A stretch of 64,000 nucleotides of DNA from Hirsutella rhossiliensis (Eukaryota; Ascomycota; Sordariomycetes; Hypocreales; Ophiocordycipitaceae), in NCBI RefSeq assembly GCF_020360975.1, contig NW_025408677.1, positions 1,178,001-1,242,000 on the forward strand. The letters run 5' to 3'. The notes beneath the pieces were generated by a model that saw only the letters and a program-made list of their open reading frames with translations, ran no database searches and had not been told where the DNA came from. Position 1 is the first letter of the stretch, and each line of letters opens with the position of its first letter. The translations under genes and the position numbers were made by a program. This document shows, piece by piece, positions 25,757 through 36,231 of this stretch.

Positions 25757-28700
25757 CTAAAGGGGTGTTTTTCTAGCTGCTTTTAGTTTACTAGTAGGTC
25801 CGGGAGGTCTTTTTTATATACCTTCCTTGCTAATAGCTATGGCTTAAAGAGCCGGCCTGCTATAAACGCTCTATAGGAACCGTCTTCTATTAGCATTAGG
25901 TAGAAGTCGAAAAAACGATCGAAATAGGGGAGAGGTTAGTCTTCTTTTATATCGGGCCCTATACCTTCCTTTGCTTCTCGAAGTAGGGATAAAAAGGCAG
26001 CCGGATAATCCTTCGAGAGAGGTGCCTTTCCTACCCCCTTAGGGGCCGAGACGGGAAGACTAACTAAAAAAGCTGCTTCTAGATCTTCTTCTTATTCCGT
26101 AAGAGGAGGCGTAGGGAGGTAAGCGTATTCTAGCTCTACCGCTTTCCTATAGTCTCCTTCTTCGTCTAGATTATCTAATCTAGCAGCTTCCTCTTCTTCT
26201 TCTTCGAAGTCGGCGTTATCCTCGACTACTTTAACGTTGGTTTCTTCTTCTATTTCCTTGTCTAGGGCCTCTTCTTAAGACTATTAGGAAGGGGGAATTT
26301 AGATCTTCTAAATTAGCTAACGTTAAGAGAGTAAGAGGGGCTATTAATCCCTCTTTCCGTTAAAGAAGCTAGATTCGTCGAAAATCATATCCCTAGTCGA
26401 AATAACCTTCTATAGAAGAGGAATCTAGATCCGGAAGATATTCGTAGAATTATACCCGACGAGGTAACTAATAAAGGCTCTAGGATTAAGCTTTCTTTTC
26501 TTCTTCCTTTTTAGCTATATATCGGTAGTTATAGCGTATGCCTTATAGCCGTAGGCACGAAGATAGGCTAGCGAGGCCCTCTTCTTCGTAAAGAGCTCAA
26601 GGGGGGATTTCTAGTCTATTCCTTAGGTCTTAAAAGGGGTCTCTAGGTCCCTATAGTCCCTTAGTCCCCTAGGGTCCCTTAGGGTCCGGTTCTAAAGGTA
26701 ATAGGCGGTCTTAACAACTTCCCTCTAAAGGTCGTATAGAAGCCTTATAGTAAGTCTTATTATATAGGCCCTTTCTATTATAGCACCCCTTAATCTTTCT
26801 GCCCCTCCGTTTTAGGCCTAGGTATTCGGTGCTAATAGGAGGGGTAAAATGCCCCTTTTTCGAAGCTAATTTAAGATATCCTTCGTAAATAGCTCTCCGT
26901 TAGACTATATCTTCTTTACCTCGTAGCTAAAGTAGGATTTTATCTAGTTAACGAAGTCCTAGAGGGTAGACTAGTTATACTTACTTAGGTAGGTCCGTAA
27001 GAAATAGGGGAAAACTATCCCTAAAAAAGCGTCTATAAAAAACATTACCCTAACGAAGCTTTCCTAATCCCTAGAGACGTCGGTCTAGTCGACCTAAATT
27101 TCCTTATACGGCTAGTCCGGCCGTATTAGGGTCTATCTAGAAATTCGTCTCTTAGTCTTCCCTTAGCCGTAGTATTCGCATTCGACGGTCTTTAGGCCCC
27201 TTATTCGTATGCCTTATTATTGACCTAGCTTATATAAAGCTAGGGGGCCCGGGTGACTAAGTCGTGCGTGCTAAAGAATGCCGTCTCCTTAGGCTGCCGG
27301 AAGAGGGTCCTTTATAGTAGACCTATTCCTCCTAGCAGGGAAAGCTGACTTCTCGAGAGATTCCTTCCTAAGGACAGGTCGGAATTCGAGAATAAATTAA
27401 CCGAATTTCTCCTCGATAAGCCTAATAGTCTGATTCTTCTAGACTAGCCTCGTAGGCTTAGACGTCGTATCCTAGAAGATTCCTTCCTCTTAAAAAAGGC
27501 GGAAGGAAATTAGGCTTATTAAAAATCGAGGGCAAAAAGCTACCCTTTTTCTTCGAAGAATTCGTATAGATCTATTAGGTAATTTTATCGTAAAATTTAC
27601 CCTTCTATATCCCTTTATCTATACGGTTAATTCCCCGGTAATAAGATATTCCTTTCATGCCTTCTTAAAGGACCGGAATCGTAAGAGTATATTATAGATA
27701 TCGAGGGAAGCACTAGAGTTAAGGATAGCTGATTTTCGTAGGGGATAGTTAGAGGGTCCTAACGGTTGGTCTTAGCCTTATTAATCCGTAGGGAAGACGA
27801 AGGCCGGATTTACTATACTAACGATTTTCCCTCGAATTTACGGTAGCGGCGTTAGTTGCTATTTCTTAGCAACCCGAATCTCGTCTATCTTCTTCTATAA
27901 CGAGGGGTCCTCCTTAAGAGACTATTATACTATTTCTCGTAGCCTCTTTAAAGGGTTAATTCCTTTAGGTCGGGTTTCCTCGAAGACCTGCTAGCAGTCC
28001 TCTAGCCGATAGGGCTTTTTGCACGCTTAGTAGGTAGGTCGATTCCTCCTCGTACGTTGTTTCTTCGAGGAATCCTCGTCCCGGTCTAGAAGGTCTGCTT
28101 AAAAACCCCCCCTTTTTACCCCTTATTGCTGATTTTAACGAAGAGGTTCGATTTCGACTAGTTCCCTGATTTTTCGACTAACGGACTAAAAGGTCTATTA
28201 GGGGACTAGTCGGGCCGGTCTAATAGACGGGACCGGGCCCGGTGTAAAAGGCGAAGCCGGGGCCGGGACTAGGGCAGCTGTTAAAGACGGGGTTAAGGCT
28301 CTCGAGGGAGGAGGAGCCAAAGGAGCAATAGCCGCAACAGCAGCAGCGGGGGCCGCAGCAATAGGGGCTATAGTAGCTATAGGTCGAGCCGTCTAAGTCG
28401 AGTGCTAGCTACGAAGGAATAAGACTACTTACTATTATACTCTAGCAGCCTCTTCGTTTAGTTCCCGGCTAGCTTCTTAAAAGATAGTCGAGTAACCGTT
28501 ACTAATAGGCTTTATTAGGAGAGATATATCCTATAGCTACTAGCTAGAAAGAGCTTCTATAAGGAAGTATTAGTTAGCTTCCTCGAGGATTTCTTCCTAC
28601 TTAGCTAGCTACGAAGAAGCTAGTAGGTTCCTAGTAGAAAAAGCTCCTAGGTAGGCCGTATAGGTCTTCCTAATATAGTTAGTTATATAACCTTTTAAGG

Positions 28701-29254
28701 GAGCTATTAAGGTCTCGAGCTTTAAAAGCCACTGCTTAGGAGTCTCTTCCTCTCGAAGAGAGATTAGCTTTGCGGCACTAACGGATTCCGTTATCGCCGT
28801 ACGAGCAGCCGTTAGTAGCTTCGTTTTATAGAGGTATTCCTTTCGGTGACTCTCGTAGTCGCCTAAGGTAGCAGAAAAAGCTCTCTATTATATAGAGGTT
28901 AGCTTAGAGAAGAGGGTAGCTCCCTCTATAAAGTCCGTTGCCCTAGGTCGAAGAGGGGGCTCGAGAGGGTCCTGCTTATTAGAGAAGACTAAATTATAGA
29001 TGGTTCTGTCTACCCGAGCCCGTAGCTCCTTTACCTACTTATCCTAATCTTAGGGCTCTATAAGAATCGTCCTACGGACCGTAGGGATAGTAGAGGAGTC
29101 GATTTTCGTTATTATTGCGGGGAAAGGTAGAAAAGTCGGTTAAAAATCGGCTTTTCTAGTAAGGGGGGTAAAAGGAAGCCACGAGGGATATAAGAAAGGT
29201 GCCTTTTATAGCAGCCGGAAGGTATAGGAATACTATTCCTCCCGGGCTTATAAC
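25757..29254 (-). pseudogene. right arm plus loop: partial copia gag-protease-integrase (-)
   Basis: Reverse complement of copia-2 positions about 14,487-17,983. The first 425 bases (25,757-26,181) have no partner in the left arm and form the spacer of the inverted repeat. No RT is present: the copy is truncated at the turning point. Confidence 0.85.
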
Positions 29255-29740
29255 TCTCGCGTAGAGAGATACGAGAAGTGTATATAAAATGCACGAAGGT
29301 GAAAGTAGAAGTAAGGGGTCGGATAGGCAGGGCAGAGATGTTTGAATCTTACGGGGGCAACAATTGCAGTAGGGGAGTGATTTTTATATTGCCTTAATTG
29401 TCCTTTTTTCCTTTATCCAACGCCCCTCTTTATACCCGTCTAGCATCTTAATTAACAAAGAAGATCCTGCTTAAAGAAGCCACTAATGTCCTTTCGACTA
29501 CCGAGCTTTTTACCGGTTTTTCCCCTCCTTTCTAGCCGTTGCCGGCCTATCCGTCTTATCTCTCGCCACCTCTATAGGAAGCTATCGCTACTTCTGCTTC
29601 CCCTTATGCCCCTACCCTCCTTTCTATACCTCTTTTTAGCTCCTTCTTCCTTCTTCTATACCGGGTGTTTTTAGCTTCCTTAGTCCCTCGTGCTAAGGGA
29701 TATCTCCGAGAACTACGAAATCAGGCCACGCTTCGCGACA
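29255..29740 (-). repeat. 5' LTR of copia-3 (486 bp)
   Basis: On the minus strand it starts tgtcgcgaagcgtgg, showing the un-mutated TG end of this LTR family, and ends cgcgaga before gttataagccc. It is 28 bp longer than the copia-2 LTRs because of an extra piece near 29,570 (ctctataggaagctatcg), a feature shared with the copia-1 3' LTR. A plus-strand open frame within it (29,486-29,674) is not a gene. Confidence 0.88.
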
Positions 29741-31370
29741 ATAGTATAGTCTCCTTTATATAGTACCGGTTAATATTAAATTAATATAGCTTATTAGTTT
29801 TCTATAAGAATTTAAGGTATTTATTAGGTTCTAATTTTAAGTATTTCTTTAAATTCTTTAAAGTATAGAGCGTAGTCTTTAATCGTAGTATTTTCCCTTA
29901 GTAGTAAGGGTAGTAGTATAAGTTCGTTCTTATCTTTCGTTTCTCTAGGTATTTCTTATTCTTTAGAGCTTATATCGTCGATACTTTATTATTCCTCTTT
30001 AAGTTATTATCTAAGTTTCTAAATATAAGGGCTATATCTATATCTTCTTTATTATATTATTTATAGACTACCTATTATTATTATCGATTTTAATTTTATA
30101 TATCTTCCTAGAATCGTTTACTATTTTTCTTAATTTAGTTTTAAGAGACTCTTTTAAGATAAGGGTATTTTAGTTCTACGAATTTAACTTATTTTTATAT
30201 TTTAAGATCCCTTTATTATATTATTATAAGTATCTTATTTAGTAGCTTTAAGAACTATCTAGTACCGTTCTTATTACTTAAGTATACTATATATTTATTA
30301 TCGTAGTATATAGTCTAACTAAGGAGTTTATACTTTAGTTCCTATTTATTAGTAGCGTTTAAGTATTTCTTACCTTTTAAAGCTAGGACCTAATAGGTTT
30401 TCTTCTCCTTATAAGGTTATCTATATTCCTTAGAGTAATATCTAAGTTTCCTATAGTTAAAATACTTTCCTTTACCTTTTTATATTATACTTAAATCTAT
30501 TAGTCTAGGATTTATTATATATACCTAGGCTATTTATATTTCGCGCTTTTTCTTATGGTTAGTATATTAGCTAAAGTTATTTCTATAAGAAGGGTTTTAG
30601 TTTCCTCTTCTTTATTTCTTTTCTTAGTATTATATATATTATTTATTATCGATTTATACTACTATAGTAATATAGTTTAAGAGGCTATTAAGTCGATCTT
30701 CCTTATAAAGTTCGTCCTTAACTTCTTTCCTAAGTTTATTTTAGAATCGCGATATAAGGGGTTCGTCGTCCTATTTAAGATTTAAGGTAACTTAACGGAA
30801 TTTAATAGTATAATTTAATACTAAGGTCCTTTATCGGAGTTCTTAAAGTTTTTATTTAGCTTCTTATTCTTTATTAGTTATTCTAAATACCTTAGTAATA
30901 GCTTCTTTAAATCCTTAGAAACTAGTAAAGACTTTATCTATTTCGCTATTTTATTATACTAGTTAGTTATCGAGATAGTCTCTTATAATAGGTCTAAACT
31001 AAGTAAGTACCGTTCTAAATAAATAATTTCCTATGTAGAGTACCTTTTTAACTAGGTTTAAAAGTTTCGTTAAGTAAAACTAGTAGTAGGCCTTAAGTTA
31101 GGTAAGAAAGTCTTAAAGAGTACTATAAGTACCGTTAAATAGTCCTAGCTATTTTAGTTTAACTACTTTTCTAAGGTCCCTAACTTATCTATTACCTCCT
31201 TTATTCCTAAGTAACTATACCTCTTATTAAAGGGTAATAATCTCGCGTATTATATCCTAAGGTAATATAATAGCTCTAGAGTTAGTTAATCTAGCTTACT
31301 ATATAGGTATATTAATAGTTATAATATTACTTAAAGTAACGTAGTATTATACTAAATAAGAGCTTTTAAC
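29741..31370 (-). pseudogene. gypsy A2 block 3: gag side (minus strand)
   Basis: The first ~115 bases match the reverse complement of A1's opening bases, and the rest extends upstream of what the window shows for A1, up to the 5' LTR. By position it should encode gag. I could not identify a zinc knuckle with confidence because Cys and His codons are prime RIP targets. Confidence 0.7.
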
Positions 31371-31836
31371 GTATAACGACTAGTATTATTCTTAAGGGAT
31401 AAACCTATTAAGGGGTTTATATTAATAGATATAATAGGGCGTAGTCTAAGTAATAATAAGTATATTACGTTAGTAATAAGTCGGAGGTTATAAACTATAG
31501 ACTATAACTAAGTAATTAAAATTAAAGATAGAATTATAATAAAGATCTATATTAAAAGCTATCGAGCTATCTATTTAAAGGAGTATTCTATTCCTTCCTT
31601 ATATATCTTAAGAGCTTCCTTAGATCGCCGAGAGCACTAGGTAATCTCGTCGCCTAGGAGCGCTAGGGCGCTAGAGCGATCCTACGATCCTAGCCATAGA
31701 GCGTTAGAGCGCTAAAGTAACCTATCGCTCTAAACTTAATTAGCCCGTTAGTCCGTTTAATATTCCTTACTCCCTATATTATATATCCTCGTACTATATA
31801 CTAGTCCCCGCGGTTCGCTAGACCGTAGTTATAATA
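31371..31836 (-). repeat. 5' LTR of gypsy A2 (right end), 466 bp
   Basis: Plus-strand borders gtataacgactag and agttataata; same length and sequence plan as 11,841-12,306. Its right border is followed by copia-1 sequence (aaaaaggtaatatctatag) matching copia-2 at 20,030-20,045. Confidence 0.86.
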
Positions 31837-32135
31837 CCTATATAAAAAGGTAATATCTATAGCTAAAGAAAAAGAAAGAGGTTTTTCCCTTTAAAGGGCC
31901 CCCTATTTAATTAGGCTTTTCCCTTTTAAGAAGGCCCCCTTTCTTATAGGACTTTCCCCTCTTTAGGCCCCTATTCCTTAAGTAGGTCTAAAAGAGCCTA
32001 GGGACCTAAAAGGGCCCTTACTTTCCTTAAGTAAAGGGAGAAGTATAGAGCTAAGAACCTCTTTTATACGCTTACTAGCTTAAAGCTATATTAGCTATAC
32101 CCTTATAGTAAGGGCAGGCTATAGCTAAGGGGGTA
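31837..32135 (+). pseudogene. copia-1 3' internal end
   Basis: Continuation of copia-1 after gypsy A2, matching copia-2 positions about 20,028-20,315, including the C-rich stretch gggccccctattt and the purine tract aaggggg at the LTR border. It is 3' untranslated sequence rather than coding. Confidence 0.82.
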
Positions 32136-32617
32136 TATTACGAAGTATAGCTTAATCTTATAGTTCTTAGAGATATCCCCTAGTAAGAGGGACCTAAGAA
32201 GTTAAAAATCTAGTTTAAAAGAAGGAGCTAAAAAGAGGTATAAAGAGGAGGGTCCTTAAGGGGTATATAAGGAAGTAAAAGTAGTAATAGCTTCTTATAG
32301 AGGTAGCGAGAGATAAGACGGATATATTAGTAACGGCTAGAAAGATAAGGGAAAACTAGTAAAAAGCTCGGTAGTTAAAAGGATATTAATAGCTTCTTTA
32401 AGTAGGATCTTCTTTATTAATTAAGAAGCTAGATAGGTATAAAGAGGGGCGTTAGATAAAGGAAAGAAAGATAATTAAGGCAATATAATAATTACTCCCT
32501 TACTATAATTACTACCCCTATAAGAATTAAATATCTCTGCCCTACCTATCTAACCCTTTACTTTTAATTTTACTGTTATATATTTTATATATACTTCTTA
32601 TATCTCTCTTTACGAGA
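32136..32617 (+). repeat. 3' LTR of copia-1 (482 bp)
   Basis: Starts tattacgaagtatag and ends ctttacgaga. It is the longer LTR version, like copia-3, and heavily mutated (aagcgtgg has become aagtatag). The target duplication cannot be checked because the other LTR's outer end is outside the window. Confidence 0.85.
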
Positions 32618-32998
32618 ATAAGAGGTATTAAAGATAATAATGATATCTTTATCTATAAGCGGATATACTACCTTATATAGATAATTGTAGCTAAATAGAA
32701 GAACCTTTTAAGACTAGATTTAAGCTACTATATAGCCCTAAGACTAAGGAATTTAATAATACCTTAAGTATAGCTAGAAGTATCTTAGTTCCGCTAATAT
32801 TTATATTTAAAGGAGGTTAGTCGTACTAGTATTCTTAAGAGGTCTTAGCTAGTATTTTAAGCTAGCTCTATTCCTTTAATTCCTAATTATATAATAACCG
32901 GCAATCTATTTAATATATAATAGTATATAAAGTAATAAGCGATTCTTACTTTATAAAATAAGACTTTATCTATAATTAATATACTACTTATTAGCTTA
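32618..32998. other. Unassigned RIP-degraded sequence
   Basis: About 380 bases between the copia-1 3' LTR and a solo LTR. Both strands are full of stops and I recognise no domain; the frames do not continue the LINE-1 reverse transcriptase found on the other side of the solo LTR. Confidence 0.5.
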
Positions 32999-33171
32999 TA
33001 TAATCGGGAGAGTATATTATAGCTACTTTATTTATAGTAGGAAAATACTGTTCCTTATACCTATATATATATATATATATAGGCTAGCCGCGTATAAAAG
33101 AGCTTTATATAGCTTATTAATATTATCTTATAGATAGTACCTATATATATATCTCTACTTACTCTATAATA
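32999..33171 (+). repeat. Solo LTR of the gypsy-B family, plus orientation
   Basis: The 3' two thirds (ggctagccgcg ... actctataata) match, in reverse complement, the 185-bp LTRs of gypsy-B at 34,460-34,644 and 41,226-41,411. The first ~60 bases are diverged. Orientation is opposite to gypsy-B. Flanks GCTTA and TCTTA share four of five bases, so a target duplication is possible but not proven. It contains a run of TA repeats at 33,062-33,080. Confidence 0.6.
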
Positions 33172-34459
33172 TCTTACTTATTTTACTTAGGAAGTATAAT
33201 TATTATAGCTTCCTTCTATACTTTAAGGTAGTATCCTTAGTTAAATAGGGCTTTATAGGCCCTATTAAAGACTATAAGGATAGCCTTATAAGTATATTAA
33301 ATAGGGAGGAAGCTAAGGGAGTCTAAACTAAGAGCTTTCTTATAAAAAGAGCTAAAATTAGCCCTCTTAATCTTAGGGTCCTTAAGCTTTAGCTAGTCTT
33401 ACTTAGCTATACCCTTACTACCTATATAGCTTAAAGGCGCCTCTTTTTTCTAGGATTTAATAGGGGCTAAGAGGGGGGCTATAGCTAGGGTTTAAGGTTA
33501 AAAAAGGGTTATTAAAAAGGCCTTATATTTTTCTATAGAGGTATTAGCTTTTACCTATATCCTTTCTTTTATATTAAAGATACTAAGAAAGGTAAGGTTA
33601 GCTTTAGCCTTAATATAAAAAAAGGCTATAAAGATATTCTTTCCTATTACTTTTATTAAGAAGCTTTCTTAGTATTACTTTTTAATAGCCTTAATAGTAT
33701 ACTTAAAGCTATTTTAGGCTTTTATAAATCTTTTTTAGCTTTCCTTATCTTAGGCTAGCCTATAGGTCTATTAGGCTAAGCTTAGGGCTTTTTAAAGAAC
33801 GGTTAAATCGTTAGTCTACTAGGGCTTTAATCTCTTATAGGGCCTCTTTTTCGGTATTACTACGTTTAAAGCTATTATAAAAGTTCTTATTAAAAGGGAA
33901 GCTATCCTTTCTAAGTCGTTTCTTTTTATAGCCCTCTCTATAACTATAAAGAGGTCTTATTCCTTCTTAGCTAAGTATTCTAAAAAGGCCTTTTAGTTTA
34001 CTTTCCTATAATTATAGGTTATAGGCCTAGCTAGTAAGGGCCTATTAAAGCCCCTTACGCTAGCTTTAAAGACTATAAGCTTATAGTCTAAGCCTATAGC
34101 TTTTAAGAAGCGGAAGTTAGCTTAACTTAGCTACTTAAAAGGGCTATAGAAAGTAAGGTCTATAACTAAGGCCCCTTTTAAGCTTCTCTTTTAATAAGTG
34201 CCTTTTATAGCTACCTTAAGGTCTATTAATAAGGTAGCTTTATAGCGGTCGAGCTAGCTAATAAAGGCTTTTACCTTATAAGCCTTAAAGGGTTTTATAA
34301 AAGGGTTTTAATAAAGGTAGTATAAGTTAAAGTCCCTTATTAATAAGAAGGGCTATTATAAGAGTTAAGCTATTAATAGTAGCCTTTTTATTATAAGGGG
34401 CCCTTACTAGCCTTAGCTAGCTAAGGCTCTTTTAACTACTTTTTTATTATATAAGTTAA
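33172..34459 (-). pseudogene. LINE-1 ORF2: EEP C-terminal half and RT N-terminal part
   Basis: The minus strand reads R-D-F-N-L-Y-Y-L-Y at about 34,305-34,335, a RIP version of the G-D-F-N-x-H-H motif of LINE endonucleases. Further on come T-F-Y-S-P-F-K and, near 33,200-33,250, a segment matching the RT fingers (Y-R-R-K-L, then L-P-K-type). The palm and F-x-D-D box are not present before the solo LTR. Confidence 0.78.
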
Positions 34460-34644
34460 TATTATAAAGTAAGTAAAGGTATATATATAAGTACTATTTA
34501 TAGGATAATATTAATAAGCTATATAAAGCTCTCCTATACGCGGCTAGCCTATATATATATATATAGGATCCGGCCCTTTATATATAACTATATAGCTTAG
34601 GCTATAGCCTAAGCTTATAACTTATAATAGTTAAAGACTTTATA
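34460..34644 (-). repeat. 3' LTR of gypsy-B (185 bp)
   Basis: Plus-strand borders tattataaag and gactttata. Matches 41,226-41,411 throughout, with differences that are C/T or G/A (tatatatataag against tacgcgtaag). Contains a TA-repeat followed by ggatccggccc. Confidence 0.9.
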
Positions 34645-34939
34645 TAATACCCTCCCTTAAGCGTAGCGCGGCGTTACTTAATTAATAGCTTCTATACTAT
34701 TAAGCCTATACTACTAGCTTTACCCTACCCTTTCTTATTAATTATACTAGCCTTACTAGCCTTATTATCCCTACGCTTATTAGCCTAGATAGCTAGAACC
34801 GGGCTCTATACTTATAAGCTAGCTAGCTATTTAAATAAGGGTATAACCTATTATATATACCCCTAGGTAGCTAGCGGCCGGCCTAGACCTATATAAGCCT
34901 TAGGTTACCTATCCCCTTAGCCTTAAGTAGCCTCTTTTA

Positions 34940-35060
34940 CCTAAAGGTATATAAAGCGGTATCCCTCCCTTCCTTTTTCTTTTCCTTTTCTTCCTTCTTT
35001 AACTATAGTAATAGTAGTAATAAATAAGTTTTACTTTACTTAAGGTATTAGTTTATTACT
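34940..35060 (+). promoter_or_regulatory. TATA plus pyrimidine-tract, promoter-like, upstream of plus-strand frame
   Basis: ggtatataaagcgg near 34,948-34,961 is followed by a ~40-base C/T run (34,965-35,005). This arrangement is common at fungal transcription starts, and it precedes the plus-strand open frame at about 35,190. The TA-rich background weakens the TATA evidence. Confidence 0.35.
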
Positions 35061-35189
35061 AGCTATATAGGCCGCTTTATTAATATATACTTATAGTAGT
35101 AGCTATAGTAGTAATAATAGCCTTAATATAATAACTTTAACTAATAAGTTCTTTGCCCTATAAAGTAAGAGGCTATAATTTATAATACT

Positions 35190-36115
35190 AACTTCCGCGA
35201 TAAATATATCTACCTCTTCCTCCTTTACTTCCTTTTTCTTAGAGCGTATAAAGTCGTTTATCGACGCCGTACTAGGTATAGCCGATAACGGCTCCGCCGC
35301 TACCGCTACTCCTACCTACGCCCCCGCGACCGCGCCTACCGCTACCGCCTCTACCTCTACTACGCTAGCCGCCCTTACGTTGCCTTTTTAGGTAACGACG
35401 CTATCCCCGCCGCCGGCTATAATACTTAGCCCCTCTACCCCCGCCTTTACCTTTACTACCCCTATAAGTCCGCTACCTAGCGAGTATAATAGCTATTTTC
35501 CGCTAACTTCTTAAAGTATAAACGCTAAGTATAGGCTAGAGCTACCCGCGCGGCCCCCTATATATAGTACGCGTTATAAGAGCTCCCCTACGCCGACTAA
35601 GTCGGGCGCCGCTATAGCGGTAGTTATTATTAGTGCGCGTATACCGGCCGCGCTTATAAGGCGGCGCCTCCCGTCTTACTTACCGCGGCGTTAGCTTAGA
35701 AGGCCGGCGCGTATAGGTAGGTATAGGGGGCTACTAAGAAGCGCCTTACCGCCGCCGCTGCCGCCTACCGTAATCTCCGCGCCCTTAAGCGCTAGGGCCT
35801 CGTCCTTAAGTAAGTTCCTCTTTTCTAGCTCTTTTACTTCCGCTATTAACTCTCTTAGTATTAGGGATACTACCTCCGTCGCCTTATTAGCGGTCCCCTT
35901 AGCCGTGCCCGCCGCTGCCCCCGCCGCTACTACTAGCCGGGCCCCCCCCTCCCCTAGAGCCCTTAGAGCCGCCGCTACCGCTAACTAGCTCGCGGGCTTA
36001 AAGGGCCGCTTAAGCGCCTTAGAGAGCGCCGCCGCCGCTAATAAGGTAGAGGAGGATAATAAGGATAAGGATAAGGACGATAATAAGAATAAGGAGTAGG
36101 TTTAAGTAGTCTAAG
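35190..36115 (+). pseudogene. Plus-strand accessory frame in gypsy-B tail, ~300 codons
   Basis: Between chromodomain and 3' LTR the plus strand, opposite to gag-pol, holds a frame of about 300 codons whose only stops are TAA/TAG at likely Gln positions. It is GC-rich relative to its surroundings and encodes an Ala/Pro/Thr-rich protein with an early segment L-E-R-I-K-S-F-I-D-A-V-L, a late possible coiled coil (L-K-G-R-L-S-A-L-E-S-A) and an acidic Lys/Asp tail (K-D-K-D-K-D-D-N-K-N-K). The minus strand also reads partly open here (an E-L-I-A-E-V-K-E-L-E stretch), so the coding strand is not certain. It could be a gag-like protein of a separate insertion or an antisense ORF of the element. No family recognised. 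Confidence 0.45.
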
Positions 36116-36231
36116 GGCTCTACTTTAAAATAAACGCTATTTTTATCTCTACTTATATTATTACGCTTATATTATTATAACTACTTACTTTACTTTACCT
36201 ATTTTATAGTCCTAGCCTAGGCTATTATTAG

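Larger units (their letters stand above)
22824..29740 (-). mobile_element. copia-3, rearranged into a long inverted repeat inside gypsy A2
   Basis: The right part (25,757-29,740, minus strand) is the 5' half of a copia element: a complete LTR at 29,255-29,740, then gag, protease, integrase and up to the region before RT. The left part (22,824-25,756, plus strand) repeats the LTR-proximal gag-to-integrase region in the opposite direction. The RT, RNase H and 3' LTR are absent. Pairing arms are 22,824-25,756 and about 26,182-29,254, with about 425 bp between. The left arm has the least RIP: its protease site near 24,265 still reads A-I-L-D-S-G-A-S. The right arm shows A-I-L-N-S-S-A-S at 27,705-27,740. 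Confidence 0.88.
11841..31836 (-). mobile_element. Ty3/gypsy chromovirus, copy A2, with two nested copia insertions
   Basis: Same family as A1 but on the minus strand. Its own sequence lies in three blocks: 12,307-14,028 (3' tract, chromodomain, integrase C-terminal part), 20,774-22,751 (integrase, RNase H, RT, protease side) and 29,741-31,370 (gag side), framed by 466-bp LTRs. Copia-2 separates blocks 1 and 2 and copia-3 separates 2 and 3. Against A1, about 1.6 kb (A1 positions ~116-1,700) is missing at the copia-3 site. A2 sits in copia-1 between ...aatagccc and the continuation at 31,837; uninterrupted copia-2 at 20,030 confirms the join. Confidence 0.88.
5846..32617 (+). mobile_element. 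Ty1/copia element copia-1, outermost element, split by gypsy A2
   Basis: The body runs from 5,846 to 11,840 and resumes at 31,837 after the gypsy A2 insertion, ending with the 3' LTR. It aligns by eye along its length with copia-2 (14,029-20,773): the same gag, protease, integrase, RT and RNase H landmarks in the same order. It is more mutated than copia-2; for instance the tract of gctgct units near 15,400 in copia-2 reads actact near 7,200 here. Older RIP damage than in the elements nested inside it fits it being the first arrival. Coding capacity is gone. Confidence 0.88.

Noticed and set aside
29486..29674. 62-codon plus-strand frame
   Set aside because: Lies wholly inside the copia-3 LTR on the opposite strand; Ser/Leu/Pro-rich translation of a pyrimidine-rich LTR.
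33062..33080. TA microsatellite as a possible functional site
   Set aside because: Part of the gypsy-B family LTR; the same TA run occurs in the other LTR copies (about 34,556 and 41,322).
33062..34575. Inverted copies of a ~110-bp sequence at 33,062-33,171 and 34,460-34,575, first taken as terminal inverted repeats of a DNA transposon
   Set aside because: The sequence between them is LINE-1 ORF2, and a third copy at 41,226 shows they are gypsy-B family LTRs.
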